In this document: positions 10,891-23,635 of the stretch, one piece after another
Layout: each line of letters begins with the position of its first letter
Position numbering within the stretch: position 1 is the first letter of the stretch
NCBI GenBank assembly: GCA_910574455.1
Contig: CAJSYZ010000003.1
Coordinates: 1,488,001-1,552,000, forward strand
Direction of reading: 5' to 3'
From: Trichaptum fuscoviolaceum
Lineage: Eukaryota; Basidiomycota; Agaricomycetes; Hymenochaetales; Trichaptaceae
DNA length: 64,000 nt
Translations under genes and position numbers: made by a program
Notes under the pieces: model-generated
Databases searched by the model: none
What the model saw: only the letters and a program-made list of their open reading frames with translations
Told to the model about the DNA's origin: nothing

Positions 10891-12765
10891 CCTTCAGCTA
10901 TCTAAGTCATTGAAATGGCCCATAATATCTCCTTTACGTCAGTTTTGAGAAGTTCCGTATTGGTATTGTTCCCGTTTCTTCGAGACCGAGAATGGAGAAA
11001 TCCCGGCAGCTGATTGGTGCGGTATGATCTGAGCAGTCTCCGATTGCCAATGAAGCTATACAGCCTTCGCCATTCCAAAGCAATAGTTTACGACAGTTAT
11101 GAACCGAAGTGTCGATCCAACAAAAACTAGCGTTGTTTTGGCTCTACATGAAATTAGCGTTAAGAGCCCGAAACCATGAATAGGGCTAACCTATTTCATT
11201 TCTCCATGGCCCTCTTCCACTTAACCGACAAGCTCTTTCCAGGTTTCGAGGTTTTCATTAGTGCTTATAAGGAGGTACAAGCATGTTGTAAAAGCTAGTG
11301 CACCCTCTTGTTAAGTACGAGTTCCATCTTCATCGACAGATCGAAATGCAATTCTGCCCAAGCATCGGCGTCGTTAATTCCTCTGTCTGATTCGCCAAGT
11401 AAATGATTCAGAGTGTCTTTTAGTACTGGTCTACACGAAGAATGTAAAGAAGTAGCAATCATTCAAATAAATGTACGCGCTTACTCTGCAAATCATCAGC
11501 TTTCGCTCTAGTCAGCTTATCAAAGTACGTGGCCGGAGCTAAAGTTCAAGCGATGTTGATTCGACGTTATCCTCCACTCCAAGTCGCTCCCACAGTGCTC
11601 TAAAGTTGACCCTTGCATTTGGGAAACCAGGCCTTTTTTGTTGGATAGGTGAGCCGCAAACGCTCTTATGAGCACCGAAAGCATATTGTCCACCACGGTT
11701 CGCAAGCAAGCACGTTAGATGAGTGTGCTGACCTGGCAGGAGTGACCGAACTTGGGGTAAGATTAACAAGATCAAACTTAAAGCAGTGTTTGTTTAGGAC
11801 CCATAATGCATAAGCTCATAGTTGAAGCAGTAAGTGGACTATTTGAACGAGAGGTATTGTTGCTGCAGTTGTTGTAGTACCTGTAAGAGTGTTTGCTGTC
11901 ATTAGTTCAATGAGACTTTTGCCGAGGCCTGCTCGGCCTCTTCCGAACAATAATACCATCACCCACGATGAGCAAGACTTTCATCCAGTTTCTTCAACTA
12001 ATTATCTGGGTCTCTATGGAACTCTATCGACATGTGATCTAGGAAAGAGCTGTCACCCACACCGTATATGTTACCGGGAAACAGATCACGCAATCAACAA
12101 GGACACCTTGCTTTTCATCTGACAGGTTCTACGCGCAGTACTGAAAAACACTCCTCGTAAGTGCTCAATGTACTTTCTAAAAACCTGAGAATACTGTCTT
12201 CTAAATAATTCAGATTATCGATGAGTGCGATAGAGTTGCTAGTCCTGGGAGAATCAGTGAAGGTTGTAATCGCATAGCAGGGGGTGCCTGCATTGCTCTG
12301 GCTTGCCATTGCTTTAGTCGAATCCTGTCGACTACGCAGGTGACTGGAGAGGACATTGATCATTTGTCCGAATCTGGACGTTACTTTGTCTCGCTGTGGT
12401 GCAGAACACAAGGTTTTTGAGGACACAGGCGAGTGTCTCATATTGCACATTTTTCAGGCGCATTTGGATGTTCCAATCGCAATGTGTTGTTATGGTGCTG
12501 ATCTTTTTCCGATAGGGTGCTAAATAATTCAGTTCGAAGACCACAATATCGCACACTACAAAAGCGACAAGAATCTTGCCTGGATAACTTCTGAGTTCCT
12601 ATTCTTTGGCCCTCTGCGCCATTGTTGTTGGCTAACTCCCCCGGGTTGCTTATGACACCTGGATTGCGAGGCTATCTTCCATAGATCGCTCCTTGAACTG
12701 AGATGTCAGACATTGGGTGAGGAAAGCGTCATATCGATACAATGAAAATCATTTTAATACACAGG
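10891..12765. other. Noncoding stretch of U2, mirror of 1825-3698
   Basis: This is the inverted copy of the U1 noncoding stretch. The same short open frames recur unchanged because the arms are nearly identical, so their presence is not evidence of selection. I see no gene. Confidence 0.6.
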
Positions 12766-13970
12766 TTATTTTGCTACAGCAAACAAATCAGAGACGAATT
12801 TGATTTGCCTCCGATGATCATCGCGGGGTGGTCGATCGTCGGGCCTATCCTTCGGCGCTTCCGCTCTGTATTTAAGGCGTTGAATATCACCGTACACGTC
12901 CACCATCCTTCCCAATAGCTAAGAGGTAAGTGATCAAGTCAGCGTCATTCCTATCCTTTATGTGCATAAGACGTACTGTGTGGAAGTCGTGATCTTCATA
13001 CGAGTGAATGTTCAGCCACAGGAGCTTTGCTGCATTGTCGACTGCGATGCAGGCATACTGCTCCGCGTTGCCGTGACATATCTTGTCTCCGGCATTCTTG
13101 AATAGCGTGTAGAGTCCGAAGCTGACCCCAGGCTCACAGAAGTGGGCTGACAGAATCTCGCCTGTCAGTGTCACGTCGATGCCGACGACAAGCTCATGGT
13201 GGAGACACCGTCCGAGAAAGCTCGAGCATGTCCAACCCTCTGATGGTGTTGTGTGAGCGATAGATCTCAGTTGTGCTGAGCTGGCCGCCGCCGTGGCTGA
13301 GACGACACGCGATGTTCAAGTACTCCTTCCTGGTGAGGAGTTGCTTGCCGGGCTCGGTATTCTGTGAATGTTAATGAGATCATGTTGGACATGGTGTCAA
13401 AGGAGAACTCACCGATGGGGTCCAGATGTCTATAATCTCCTCAATGATTATCTGCCTCAGGTCCTTGAATTTCTTTGCCCTTTGGCCAAGGGCTGACTCC
13501 ATCCCAACCCACGCGAGTATCTTGGGCATAATCTCGGTGACGGTGTGTGTAGGGCTGAACTCCCTGATCAGTCGAGCCAGGTCTATATCGGAGACGTTGG
13601 AGCGCGTGGAGCCGTATGCGATGTTTCCTGCCTCCGCGTCTTCTATGATTTGGTTAGATTCTGACAGGGACAGATGTCCATCCCGGCCGTTGTTGTATTT
13701 CCAATATTCGATGATTATTCTTTTCCTCAGGTTTTCTATCTTTCGACCGCTGAGTGTATTGAGTAACTTTCGTTCGGGGCCACGAGCGCATATGTCGGCG
13801 ATGCATTGATCCACAGACCCGTTAGGCCGAGGTTGAAGCTGTTGAGGGACGTGGATCGGTCCTGAAGGTCCTGTACTGTACAGAATCTCCGGTTCGAGAA
13901 CGGGAAGGTACTGTGGTTGGGCCCGAGAGCGACTTCTTGTTGACGACAGGAAGGGGTTATTGCGACTCAT
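12766..13970 (-). pseudogene. Family A gene, U2 copy, frameshifted in exon 2
   Basis: The exons mirror U1: 13413-13970, 12977-13361 and 12766-12918. Exon 1 encodes the same 186 residues as U1. Exon 2 is one base longer because a run of A at 13217-13219 has three bases where U1 has two; this shifts the frame within the LDMLEL segment and reaches a stop a few codons later. Splice sites and the promoter are intact. A truncated product of roughly 240 residues could be made. A sequencing error in the homopolymer is possible. Confidence 0.75.
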
Positions 13971-14049
13971 GGTTGAAGTCGCAGAAGGAATGGGAGATTG
14001 TTGTAGTTCGAAGGAAAGCGGGTGCTAAGGCCCACGAGTGGCTCAGTTG

Positions 14050-14057
14050 TTTTTATA
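14050..14057 (-). promoter_or_regulatory. TATA box of family A gene in U2
   Basis: This is the mirror of the U1 TATA box, about 80 bases upstream of the ATG at 13970, with the same flanks. Confidence 0.6.
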
Positions 14058-14569
14058 GGTGAACGACAAAGGGCGAACCACAAAATCCACGTTTTGACGA
14101 TGTTACCAAAGCTGGCACCATCTTCGCAACCATTGTGTACCACCTTTCGCGTTTCTAGATGAGTTATGGGGGCTAGTCATGTTTATGTTCCGCCCTCTGT
14201 GCTTTCTCAACATGCTGGCGATAAATGCGACCATTGTGAGCATAGATCTAACTTCATACCCTGGAGCCTACCTTCATTGAAATTCTTGTTTTAGCGCACT
14301 ACACCTGCGTGCCGCTATGAAAGTGTACATAGAAGCTTGCACGATTCGCCTTTGTTCGCCAAAAGCAGAAATTTACCCTCAAATACAAATTCGGATTAGA
14401 AATTGAAGGTGGATTCTCACAACGATATCGATGCATTTCTTTAAGCCACCTAGATCTTTTATCATCGAAGTAAACCCAGGACCTTTCTCGCTTAAGTCAG
14501 GGTGCTGCTTTGCAACTGGAACGGAACCTCCTCGGAATGATGTCTTCATGACCAAGTCTTTCAGAGGCC

Positions 14570-15065
14570 GGAATGTTGCTTACACTTGATTGGCCTTGTG
14601 ATTAACGTTCGCTTTAGCAAGATGATGTCGAAAGGAGCTGCCCGATTGTCCGGAGAAACTCAAGTAGAGCATAGAGAAGGTCCAAGATATATTTTCTCAT
14701 TATACATAATATTCTTTCCGATCTGTAGAGTTGGCACTGGAGAGCGTACAAGCTATTCTTACGGATTCATGTCGCTCTCGCTTCAAACTTGCATATACTC
14801 GCACAACTACGGCCTTGTGTCTCCGACCTCGAACTTGTCGTGGGATTTCTCCGGATCAACGTTGACTGCGGTTGATATAATGGCTTATAAAGATGATTCA
14901 AGCGTCTGTCAGGTATAAAACCCCGTGAGCATCGAGAGAGATGGCTGTAGATGAGTCGGGCGCTAACACAGATGAGCACAAGACAACCGAGAATGGGGTG
15001 GATGCTGTGTCAATTTTTAGAACGTGCAGGAGCATTTTTCGTCAAATAATGGTCCCGTACATATC
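14570..15065. other. Unique junction between palindromes 1 and 2
   Basis: About 500 bases match neither palindrome by eye. A TATAAAA near 14917 on the plus strand has no gene behind it. I see no supportable coding region. Confidence 0.5.
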
Positions 15066-16117
15066 ATTGTTTAGATCCACTCAGCAGTGATAGACGCTCT
15101 GCAATCCGTGATATGTGCGCTAGGTATTAAGGTTTGACTCTCTCCAAGTCGAAAGATCGTGAGAAAACACATCGTAGAGGATTTCGAACTCCGCGACGAA
15201 GGAATTAGATTCCCGCCAAAGCACAAATCGTTCTGAAACGCAGAAACTCGACGACATCGTAGTCGTTTACCTGATGTAATAATGAGCTGTGTCTTTAGAC
15301 TATCCTTGTCTCCTTTTATCTTCTACTTGGTCTGCGCAGACCGTTTTTTAAGTGTTTCAACCTAGAGCCTTCGCTTCCTCGTGAACATTTCAAACCAGTC
15401 TTTGACCCCTGCCGACGCTGAGAAAAATGAATCTAATCCAGAGTCTAGTCTATTCACATCTCTAATCATGCCGAGTACTCTTGTTAGTAGAGAAAAAGAC
15501 GCTACGATGTTGGAATGTGAGGGAACTATGCTCAAAGTGACATTAGCAGTCATACGAGACACCGGGTAATTTTTTTCTTTCCTCAACATGCTTTGACATC
15601 CTGGAACAGAGGGAAAGATATCTTGATTGTGTGAGTTCGCATTCTAATGCCTTCTGAAGAGATCATCTCGCGGAGGGTGTGCTTATAACGCAACCCCCTA
15701 AATTTCAGTTCGAGAAGCGGATAAAACTAATACAACATTGGGGGCTCCGCCGACAGTTTCAAATCGGATATTGAGCTGGGAAACGTGTTTGGTAGAGCTA
15801 CTACATTCAGCGAACAAAAGCGTGTTGTGCAGGCGTGTATGTACCCTCCTTAGCAGCATACGAGTATAGTGTGCTACTACAGGAATTTTGATGAGGGTAT
15901 CTTTTAATTAAAGCATTTCCTATTAGTAGAGGCACCAAGGTTGTAGAAAAATTTACGCTTACAATAGTCGCAATCGATTGCCAAGTGACTATGAGGATAG
16001 GGTCCGACTTGTCCAGGACGTGACCTTAGCTTGCTACCCTCAATCTACCAATGTTGTAAGCATGATGAAATACTATAGTAGATAGAATGTAAACTTGACA
16101 AACGCGGAGGACAATGG
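15066..16117. other. Upstream noncoding part of U3
   Basis: No gene is supported. The stretch aligns to 26440-27276 and 23740-23910 in reverse, which shows where the copia element interrupted U4. Confidence 0.5.
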
Positions 16118-16188
16118 TTGCTAAGAAGGGTTGTAGTGAGGGAGTCAGCTTTGATGACAACGTCAAAATGTGCACAATGTGGCTCGCC

Positions 16189-16196
16189 TATAAAAA
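16189..16196 (+). promoter_or_regulatory. TATA box of family A gene in U3
   Basis: TATAAAAA sits 72 bases before the ATG at 16268. The leader is 10 bases shorter than in U4 because of a small deletion just before the start codon. Confidence 0.65.
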
Positions 16197-16267
16197 CAAC
16201 TGAGCCATTCATGGGCCTTAGCACTCCCTTTCCTTCGTACTACAACCATCTCCCATTCCTTCCAGCC

Positions 16268-17842
16268 ATGCTTCGAAACCCCTTCCTATCCTCAACAAGA
16301 AACAACTTTACGATCTCGCACAGCCTTCCTTGGGCCCAACAACAGTACCCTCCCATTCACAGCGCGGTTGAACCGGAGATTCTATACAGTACAGGACCGT
16401 CGAGACCCGTTCAACTCCCCCAGCAACTTCACGTCCCTCAACCTCATCATGTTCGTGTGCTTCTCAATCTGTCCAAGATTGCTGAGTACGATCAGTACAA
16501 GGAGGAGAAGGAGATGTTTCCTGCACCGCCGATCGACCACGCACACAACAACACTCCAACCATGTCGATGCCCGATCTCCTTGACTCCTCTCCAACAACG
16601 ACGACGTCGTCGTCTTCGAGATCGCTTGAGATCAGCGCTGCACAGAACTATCATCTCCAGAGCTCCAAACAAGACGCAGTGACGGGTCTGTCGCCAGCAA
16701 GGGCGATGGCTAGTTCGGACTATCTATCGCAGCGCTACCAGCTCGTGCAATCGATCTGGTCCATAGATAACGAAGAGATCAAGCTTCTTCGTCAAGTAGC
16801 ATGCATCGCAGAAGAGTGCGCTCACATCCCCGAACGAAAGCTGCTAAACGCACTCAAAAAAGAAGACGTACAAGACCTGAAGGATAGAATCATTTCCGAA
16901 TATTCGAAGTACATCAACGGCAGGGATGGACAATTGTCCCTGTCATCTCAAAACCAAATTACAGAAGACGCGGTAGCCGGATACAACGTATATGGCTTCG
17001 CGTACACCGACGTCTCCAATGTAAACCTGGCTGAAGTGATCAGGGAGTTCAGCCCTATGCTCACTGTCGCTGAGTTTATGCCTTTCATACTCGCATGGGT
17101 AGGGCCAGCGGATCGGTATGGGAGGAAGAAGGGAGAGAAAAGTTTGAGACGGGAGAGGCTCCAGAACCTCAAGAAGACAATCATCGAGGAGGTCAGGAGC
17201 ATCTGGGTCCCATCGGTGAGTTCTGCTTTGATATCATGTTTAACATGATCTCATTGACTGTCACAGGGCTTCGAGGCTGAAGGCAAGCGATTCCTCACCA
17301 GGAAGGAGTACGTGGCCATTGCAGGTCGTCTCAGCCGGGGCGGCGAGCTTAACGGTAGCGAGGTCTACCGTTTCCACAACACTATCAGGGCCTTAGACAT
17401 GCTCGAGCTCCTCGGGAGGTGTCTCGAACACGAGTTAATTGTCAGCACCGACGTGACCATCGTTGGCGAGACTCTCGCGCTCTACTTCCACAAAGACGGA
17501 TACAGCTTTGGGCTGCATACGCTATTCAAGCGAGCCGGCGACAAGATATGTCGCGGCAATGCGGAAAAGTACGCCTGCTTGGCAGTCGACAAAGCAGCGA
17601 AGACGATGTGGTACAACGTACGCTCGCATGAAGATCGCGAGTTCCTCACAGTACGTCTTATGCACATGAATCATGGGAATGACGCTGACTTCATCACTTA
17701 CCTTTAGCGTTTGGGAAGAATGGTGGACGAGTATGGTGACATTCAACGCAAGAAATACAGCGATGGAGCACCGAAGAATAGGCCTGACGATCGGCCACCG
17801 CGTGCTGATCATCGGAGGCAGATTACCTTCGTCTCCAATTAG
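16268..17842 (+). CDS. Family A protein, U3 copy, 488 residues, function unknown
   Basis: The exons are 16268-17215, 17267-17650 and 17708-17842. Introns of 51 and 57 bases sit at exactly the U1 positions, and all junctions are phase 0. The start ATG matches U1, U2 and U4 (MLRNPFLSSTRNN). Compared with U1, there is a roughly 125-residue longer N-terminal region rich in Ser, Thr, His and Pro, including a TTTTSSSSRS run. It is followed by the shared part with ERKLLNAL, DRIISEYSKYINGRDGQLSL and REFSPMLTVAEFMPFILAWV. Exon 2 encodes LTRKEYVAIAGRLSRGG and LDMLELLGRCLEHELI; exon 3 ends with the basic, Pro/Asp-rich tail. There is no signal peptide or membrane helix. The molecular role is unknown. Intact splicing in three of four copies suggests the family is, or was recently, functional. 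Confidence 0.8.
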
Positions 17843-19688
17843 ACTTGTTGTCTGTAAAACGTGAAAGAACCTGTATATTAGAATGATTTTCAACGTATTT
17901 ATCTGACGTTTTTCTCACCCAATGTCTGCCATCTAAGAGCCGATCTATGGAAGATAGCATAACTTCGTTCCACCGCCGATATCGCCAAACGAAACAGCAA
18001 TAGCGCTACGGAGAAACTGTGTTACCCGACAGCAATGGCGCGGATGACCAAAGGGGAGAAATCCAGGAGCTATCCGACTGGAATTTGGCTGGCTTTATAG
18101 TCTGAAATGAATGCGCTATTGAACACCTGATCGGAGCAAAATCACTCCCATAGCGACTAATTGCGAGTATTCCGAACAGCAGCCAACGAAAGACCTTCGA
18201 CAAAAACAATATGCGACACTCGTTCGATAACCTCGTGTTCTGAACCACAGGGAGACAAAGCAACGTCCAGATTTGGATAAATAATCGTGCTCACAGAGTA
18301 CGAGGATGAGGCAGCCCTCCAGCCACATGCATAGCCGACAGTCTACGATGCTTGGCAGGCAGTGGATAGGTGGTGTCTAGCGATTCTATCTCCTCCATCG
18401 ATAATCTCTATCAATCAGAAGGCAGTCCTATGCGTCACGAGCTCAAATTTTGAGCAGGAATATAGAGCACTTACGATATGTGTTCTGCTGTACTGGCACA
18501 GTTCATGCGTAGAATGTGCCAGACGGCAATCAACGCAACACAGACATCACAAGCTTGTTTCTCGACAGCAGACACGTCAAAGAAGAGGTGTGGTTGAGCT
18601 TTTGTCTTTTAAGCCAAAGTGTAATGGCAATCCTAGGAGTTTCAGCGAAACTGGATAAAAAAGCTTTGCTCGTTGTGAGCATCGAGGTCGAGGAGCGTAC
18701 TCACTGGCAGGCTCTTCCCACGCCGTGCCAGTGTCGGAAGAGCTCAGAAAGTCTGAATATACAACTCTCATTGCGACTACAACAACAATAACAGCCTCTG
18801 CACTTTGCTTCAAATAATCTGTCTTCTGCAGTTTCAACCACTTGCTCGAGTATTGTGGTCCGGAACGACATAGCTTCAAGTTTGGTCTCGCTCTACCGGG
18901 CTTATCCATCGTGCTTGCTTACGATCTGCGTTTGATAATGGACAAGATGTTCTCCATGCTCATAGGAACGTTGCATTAGCTATGCAAGGGTCAATTTTAT
19001 AACGCAGTGGAAGATGTGTGTTGAATAGCCGAACTTGAGCGCAAGCTGATCACTTGCAGAGTAAGCACATTTCTTTGAATGATAAGTACGTATCCAAATT
19101 CCTCAAATAGAACAATACTAAACAACACTCATAAACCATCTACTTAGAGATGAAGTAGAGGAATTTACGAGGACGATCTTCCAGCAGAAGAACTGATGGT
19201 GAAGATGAACCACTAACATTCAAAACGTGCTTGGTCGCTCAACGACTCTTTCCTCTCAGACATCTGAAGAAGAAATTAGATGTACCGATGATGCCTGGAA
19301 GCCTGAAAAGAACTCATCGTTGATTGAAAAAGGACCTTGTAGAAACTTTGTTTGGAGAAGAATCTCGATGAAATAGGTATGCTCTATCATTGGTCTCGGG
19401 TTATAAGGCTGACGTGCTCCCGGAGCAAGCGAAATCACAGATATGCGGGCAACTACGCAAGATATCGTTGGAACAAAACATCGATTCGTGAACTGCGTAG
19501 GCTGTGATTAATCATAGTTTCATGAGCTTCATGGACAAACGGAGACTGCGCAGATTGAGTCTATCACGACACCGCACTGCAAATTCTCAATGAACCGGGC
19601 ACTGAAGATATGGGACTTTGTGCAAGATCAAGGGTGGAGTGGTAAAACCAACCTTCTGTCCAACGAATGAGGGCTTAGATTGATAAGT
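17843..19688. other. Noncoding stretch after family A gene in U3
   Basis: Homology to U4 continues to about 18885 but changes from near identity to clearly diverged at 18284. The remaining 18886-19688 shows no gene. Only short open frames occur. Confidence 0.55.
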
Positions 19689-20805
19689 CTGCGTTCTTCA
19701 TCGCATGCCTTACGTGAGCGTGTTAGCCGATTTTCACTCAAGATCACACGAATAAGATGCGGTGGTGGGCTTTGTTCCTTTGTCCCCGCAAAAAAAAGAA
19801 AGAAAAAAGGTTCGCGCCATTGAAGGCAGGATGGGGAGGGAAAAACTCGCAACCCTTGGAGGGATAACCAGCACCCAAGTTTAGACCCGTTTGGATCTTG
19901 CTAGACGCGAAAACCTCCCGGCGCAAGAGTTGTACTCGCGCCACCGCCATCCAGAACAATATCTCTTCGCATGTTTCCCCGCCGCAAAGACCGCCTCCCG
20001 TTGAGGGATAGGCAGTCAGTGCTTCACCGCATAGCCGGGCATGCAAACGCGGCCTGGGCATACGAGGTGGCCGCTGAACTCTCCGTCCCAGCGACCGTCC
20101 GAAGACCTATCTACATCTAATTCTACAAGCATGTTTCCCCGCCACAGAGACCGCTTCCCCCAGGAGGTTCAGCACTCTGCATTTTCACGAAACCGGGCAT
20201 GCAGACGCGGCTTGGGAGTATGGGGTGGCCGCCGTTCGGGTATGGTGCCCTGCTTAATGCAGGGGACCGACGGCCATCTTCCGCCACGCGTTCCACGGTG
20301 CAGAGGGCGGCATTGCTGCCACCATGACGGCGTACAGGCGTGACGTGCTCGGAGGCTGAAGTACCCAGGAAGTGGTGTGGACAGGTCCCAAGGAAAGTAC
20401 GAGCGCACCGATGTCGAGACTGGTGAGACTCGGTGGCTGGACTACCTGTCGTAGGGGGCCTTGGTGGAAAGGTGCACGAAGATTGTCGGTAGCAGTGGTG
20501 GAGTTAGGAGGTCAAGAGGAAGTGGAGTCAGTACGTCCAGCCTTCGACTCCTTTATACGGCTTGAATTTGTGGCGAACAAACAAACGCTTTGAGCCTGTT
20601 GTTTTGTTCTGGACGGGTGTGGTGCGATCACGAGGTCGAGGAGGAAATCAATCGACGCTCTCGCCACCTAATTGCTAGCCACCTTGCCTCACGCTCGGAC
20701 AAGTCAGGGATCACCAGATATGCTGTTTTCCGCTTGGACCGCCAGCGAGCAACCAGATTATTTCCATATCTCCAGTATGGGTGTGAATGCCTTGGACTAT
20801 TGTCC
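19689..20805 (+). repeat. Element E, copy c (spacer of palindrome 2)
   Basis: This copy is the same orientation as copy a and similar along the full length, with substitutions and small indels, for example an 11-base insertion near 20117 and a 10-base insertion near 20711. It is the only copy outside palindrome 1 and is not duplicated in U4, so the inverted duplication of palindrome 2 stops just short of it. Confidence 0.75.
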
Positions 20806-21979
20806 GTTGTCGGAAACCAAACTTGACATTGCGCATCAGAAGGCTAAAAGGTCGAATTTTGAAGAGCTATGATGATCCTGACCACAATACACTATTGGTT
20901 GAAGCAGCAGACGGATTATTTGAAGGAGAGCTCGTCGTTGTAGATGTATAGGCTGTTATTGTGTTGTTGTAGTCACAATGAGAGCTGTCTATTCAATGAC
21001 TCAGAGACTTTCTGAGCTCTTCCGAAATTGCGTGGGAAGAACAGGCTGCCAGTGAGGAAGGAAGCCTCCTCGATGCTCACAACGAGCAAAGCTTTTCCTT
21101 CCTGAAGTTATTAGCTGAAACTCCAATGATTGCCATTGACCTTCCGTTTAAGAGACAAAGCTCACCCACACCTCTTCTTTGACGTATCTCCTATCGAGAA
21201 ACAACCTTGCGATCAACATAGATGCCTGTGTTGCTTTGATTGCCGTCTGTCAGTGCTGCAGAACACATCTCGTAGGTGCTCGTTATACCTGCTCAAAACT
21301 TGAGTTTGTGACGGTTAAGACTTTGTTCTGATTGATTAGATTATCGATGGAGGTGATAGAGACGCTGGACCCCGGAAAATTCTATGAAGGGACATTCGCA
21401 CAGGCTTAAATCTGCCGACCTCGCTGGAATTGTTAGGCAGAGTGCACCTACTTGTCTCCGCCACCTACATCTAGCAAGGATCGTAGACCGTCGACTATGC
21501 AGTTCGCCCTCAACCTCGTACAGTGGAAGTACAGTTATTTATCCAAATCTGGACGTTGCTTTGTCTCCCTGTGGTTCAGAACACGAGGTTATTATCGAAC
21601 GAGTGTCGCATATTGTTTTTGTCGAAGGTCTTTCGTTGGCTGCTGTTCGGAATACTCGCAATTAGTCGCTATGGGAGTGATTTTGCTCCGATCAGGTGTT
21701 CAATAGCGCATTCATTTCAGACTATAAAGCCAGCCAAATTCCAGTCGGATAGCTCCTGGATTTCTCCCCTTTGGTCATCCGCGCCATTGCTGTCGGGTAA
21801 CACAGTTTCTCCGTAGCGCTATTGCTGTTTCGTTTGGCGATATCGGCGGTGGAACGAAGTTATGCTATCTTCCATAGATCGGCTCTTAGATGGCAGACAT
21901 TGGGTGAGAAAAACGTCAGATAAATACGTTGAAAATCATTCTAATATACAGGTTCTTTCACGTTTTACAGACAACAAGT

Positions 21980-23554
21980 CTAATTGGAGACGAAGGTAAT
22001 CTGCCTCCGATGATCAGCACGCGGTGGCCGATCGTCAGGCCTATTCTTCGGTGCTCCATCGCTGTATTTCTTGCGTTGAATGTCACCATACTCGTCCACC
22101 ATTCTTCCCAAACGCTAAAGGTAAGTGATGAAGTCAGCGTCATTCCCATGATTCATGTGCATAAGACGTACTGTGAGGAACTCGCGATCTTCATGCGAGC
22201 GTACGTTGTACCACATCGTCTTCGCTGCTTTGTCGACTGCCAAGCAGGCGTACTTTTCCGCATTGCCGCGACATATCTTGTCGCCGGCGCGCTTGAATAG
22301 CGTATGCAGCCCAAAGCTGTATCCGTCTTTGCGGAAGTAGAGCGCGAGAGTCTCGCCAACGATGGTCACGTCGGTGCTGACGATCAACTCGTGTTCGAGA
22401 CACCTTCCGAGGAGCTCCAGCATGTCTAAGGCCCTGATAGTGTTGTGGAAACGGTAGACCTCGCTACCGTTAAGCTCGCCGCCCCGGCTGAGACGACCTG
22501 CAATGGCCACGTACTCCTTCCTGGTGAGGAATCGCTTGCCTTCAGCCTCGAAGCCCTGTGACAGTCAATGAGATCATGTTAAACATGATATCAAAGCAGA
22601 ACTCACCGATGGGACCCAGATGCTCCTGACCTCCTCGATGATTGTCTTCTTGAGGTTCTGGAGCCTCTCCCGTCTCAAACTTTTCTCTCCCTTCTTCCTC
22701 CCATACCGATCCGCCGGTCCTACCCATGCGAGTATGAAAGGCATAAACTCAGCGACAGTGAGCATAGGGCTGAACTCCCTGATCACTTCAGCCAGGTTTA
22801 CATTGGAGACGTCGGTGTACGCGAAGCCATATACGTTGTATCCGGCTACCGCGTCTTCTGTAATTTGGTTTTGAGATGACAGGGACAATTGTCCATCCCT
22901 GCCGTTGATGTACTTCGAATATTCGGAAATGATTCTATCCTTCAGGTCTTGTACGTCTTCTTTTTTGAGTGCGTTTAGCAGCTTTCGTTCGGGGATGTGA
23001 GCGCACTCTTCTGCGATGCATGCTACTTGACGAAGAAGCTTGATCTCTTCGTTATCTATGGACCAGATCGATTGCACGAGCTGGTAGCGCTGCGATAGAT
23101 AGTCCGAACTAGCCAATGCCCTTGCTGGCGACAGACCCGTCACTGCGCCTTGTTTGGAGCTCTGGAGATGATAGTTCTGTGCAGCGCTGATCTCAAGCGA
23201 TCTCGAAGACGACGACGACGTCGTGGTTGGAGAGGAGTCGAGGAGATCGGGCATCGACATGGTTGGAGTGTTGTTGTGTGCGCGGTTCACTGGCGGACGA
23301 GGAAATACCTCCTTCTCCTCCTTGTACTGACCGTACTCAGCAATCATGGACAGATTGAGAAGTACCCGAGCATGATGAGGTTGAGGGACGTGAGGTTGCT
23401 GGGGGAGTTGAACGGGTCCCGACGGTCCTGTACTGTACAGAATCTCCGGTTGGATTGTGCTGCGATCGGGAGGGTACTGTTGTTGGGCCCGAGGAAGGCT
23501 GTGCGAGATCGTAGAGTTGTTTCTTGTTGATGATAGGAAGGGGTTTCGAGGCAT
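21980..23554 (-). CDS. Family A protein, U4 copy, 488 residues, function unknown
   Basis: The exons are 22607-23554, 22172-22555 and 21980-22114, mirroring U3 and giving the same length. Differences from U3 lie mostly in the N-terminal 100 residues (for example MPRNPFL against MLRNPFL, and NRAHNN against DHAHNN). The C-terminal two thirds is almost unchanged. Such clustering could reflect a conversion-tract edge or relaxed constraint on the Ser/Pro-rich N-terminus. The function is unknown, as for U3. Confidence 0.8.
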
Positions 23555-23635
23555 GGTCGAAAGCGCAGAAGGAATGGGAGAGATGGTTGTAGTACGAAGG
23601 AAAGGGAGTGCTAAGGCCCATGAACGGATCGGTTG

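Larger units (their letters stand above)
9841..14569 (-). repeat. Unit U2, right arm of palindrome 1
   Basis: This is an inverted, nearly identical copy of U1. Its outer edge at about 14569 corresponds to base 34, after which the sequence becomes unrelated. The 5.1-kb spacer between the arms (4749-9840) contains Hsp20 copy 1 and two decayed genes. Such long, near-identical arms imply a recent inverted duplication or ongoing conversion; an assembly artefact must be excluded. Confidence 0.9.
15066..18885 (+). repeat. Unit U3, left arm of palindrome 2
   Basis: This is homologous in reverse to U4 (20858-27276, after removing the retroelement). The core 16043-18284 is nearly identical to 21535-23789. 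The outer part 15066-16042 and the inner part 18285-18885 align to the other arm with frequent substitutions and indels. An example is the block with GTCTGCGCAGACC near 15331 and 26998. The unit is also related at lower identity to U1. Confidence 0.85.

Noticed and set aside
13426..13809. A 127-codon frame antisense to exon 1 of family A (also 782-1165)
   Set aside because: It repeats only because the arms are identical and lies entirely opposite a spliced gene.
34..14569. Palindrome 1 as the terminal inverted repeats of one giant transposon
   Set aside because: No target duplication or transposase was found, the left outer end lies at the window edge, and palindrome 2 shows related arms with a different spacer.
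14586..14918. A gene in the junction between the palindromes
   Set aside because: There is one open frame with a non-ATG start, no recognisable motif, and the TATA-like site near 14917 lies at its end rather than before it.
16118..16267. An N-terminal extension of the U3 family A protein upstream of the ATG at 16268
   Set aside because: It runs through the TATA box and is in frame only because of the 10-base leader deletion; U1, U2 and U4 do not share it.
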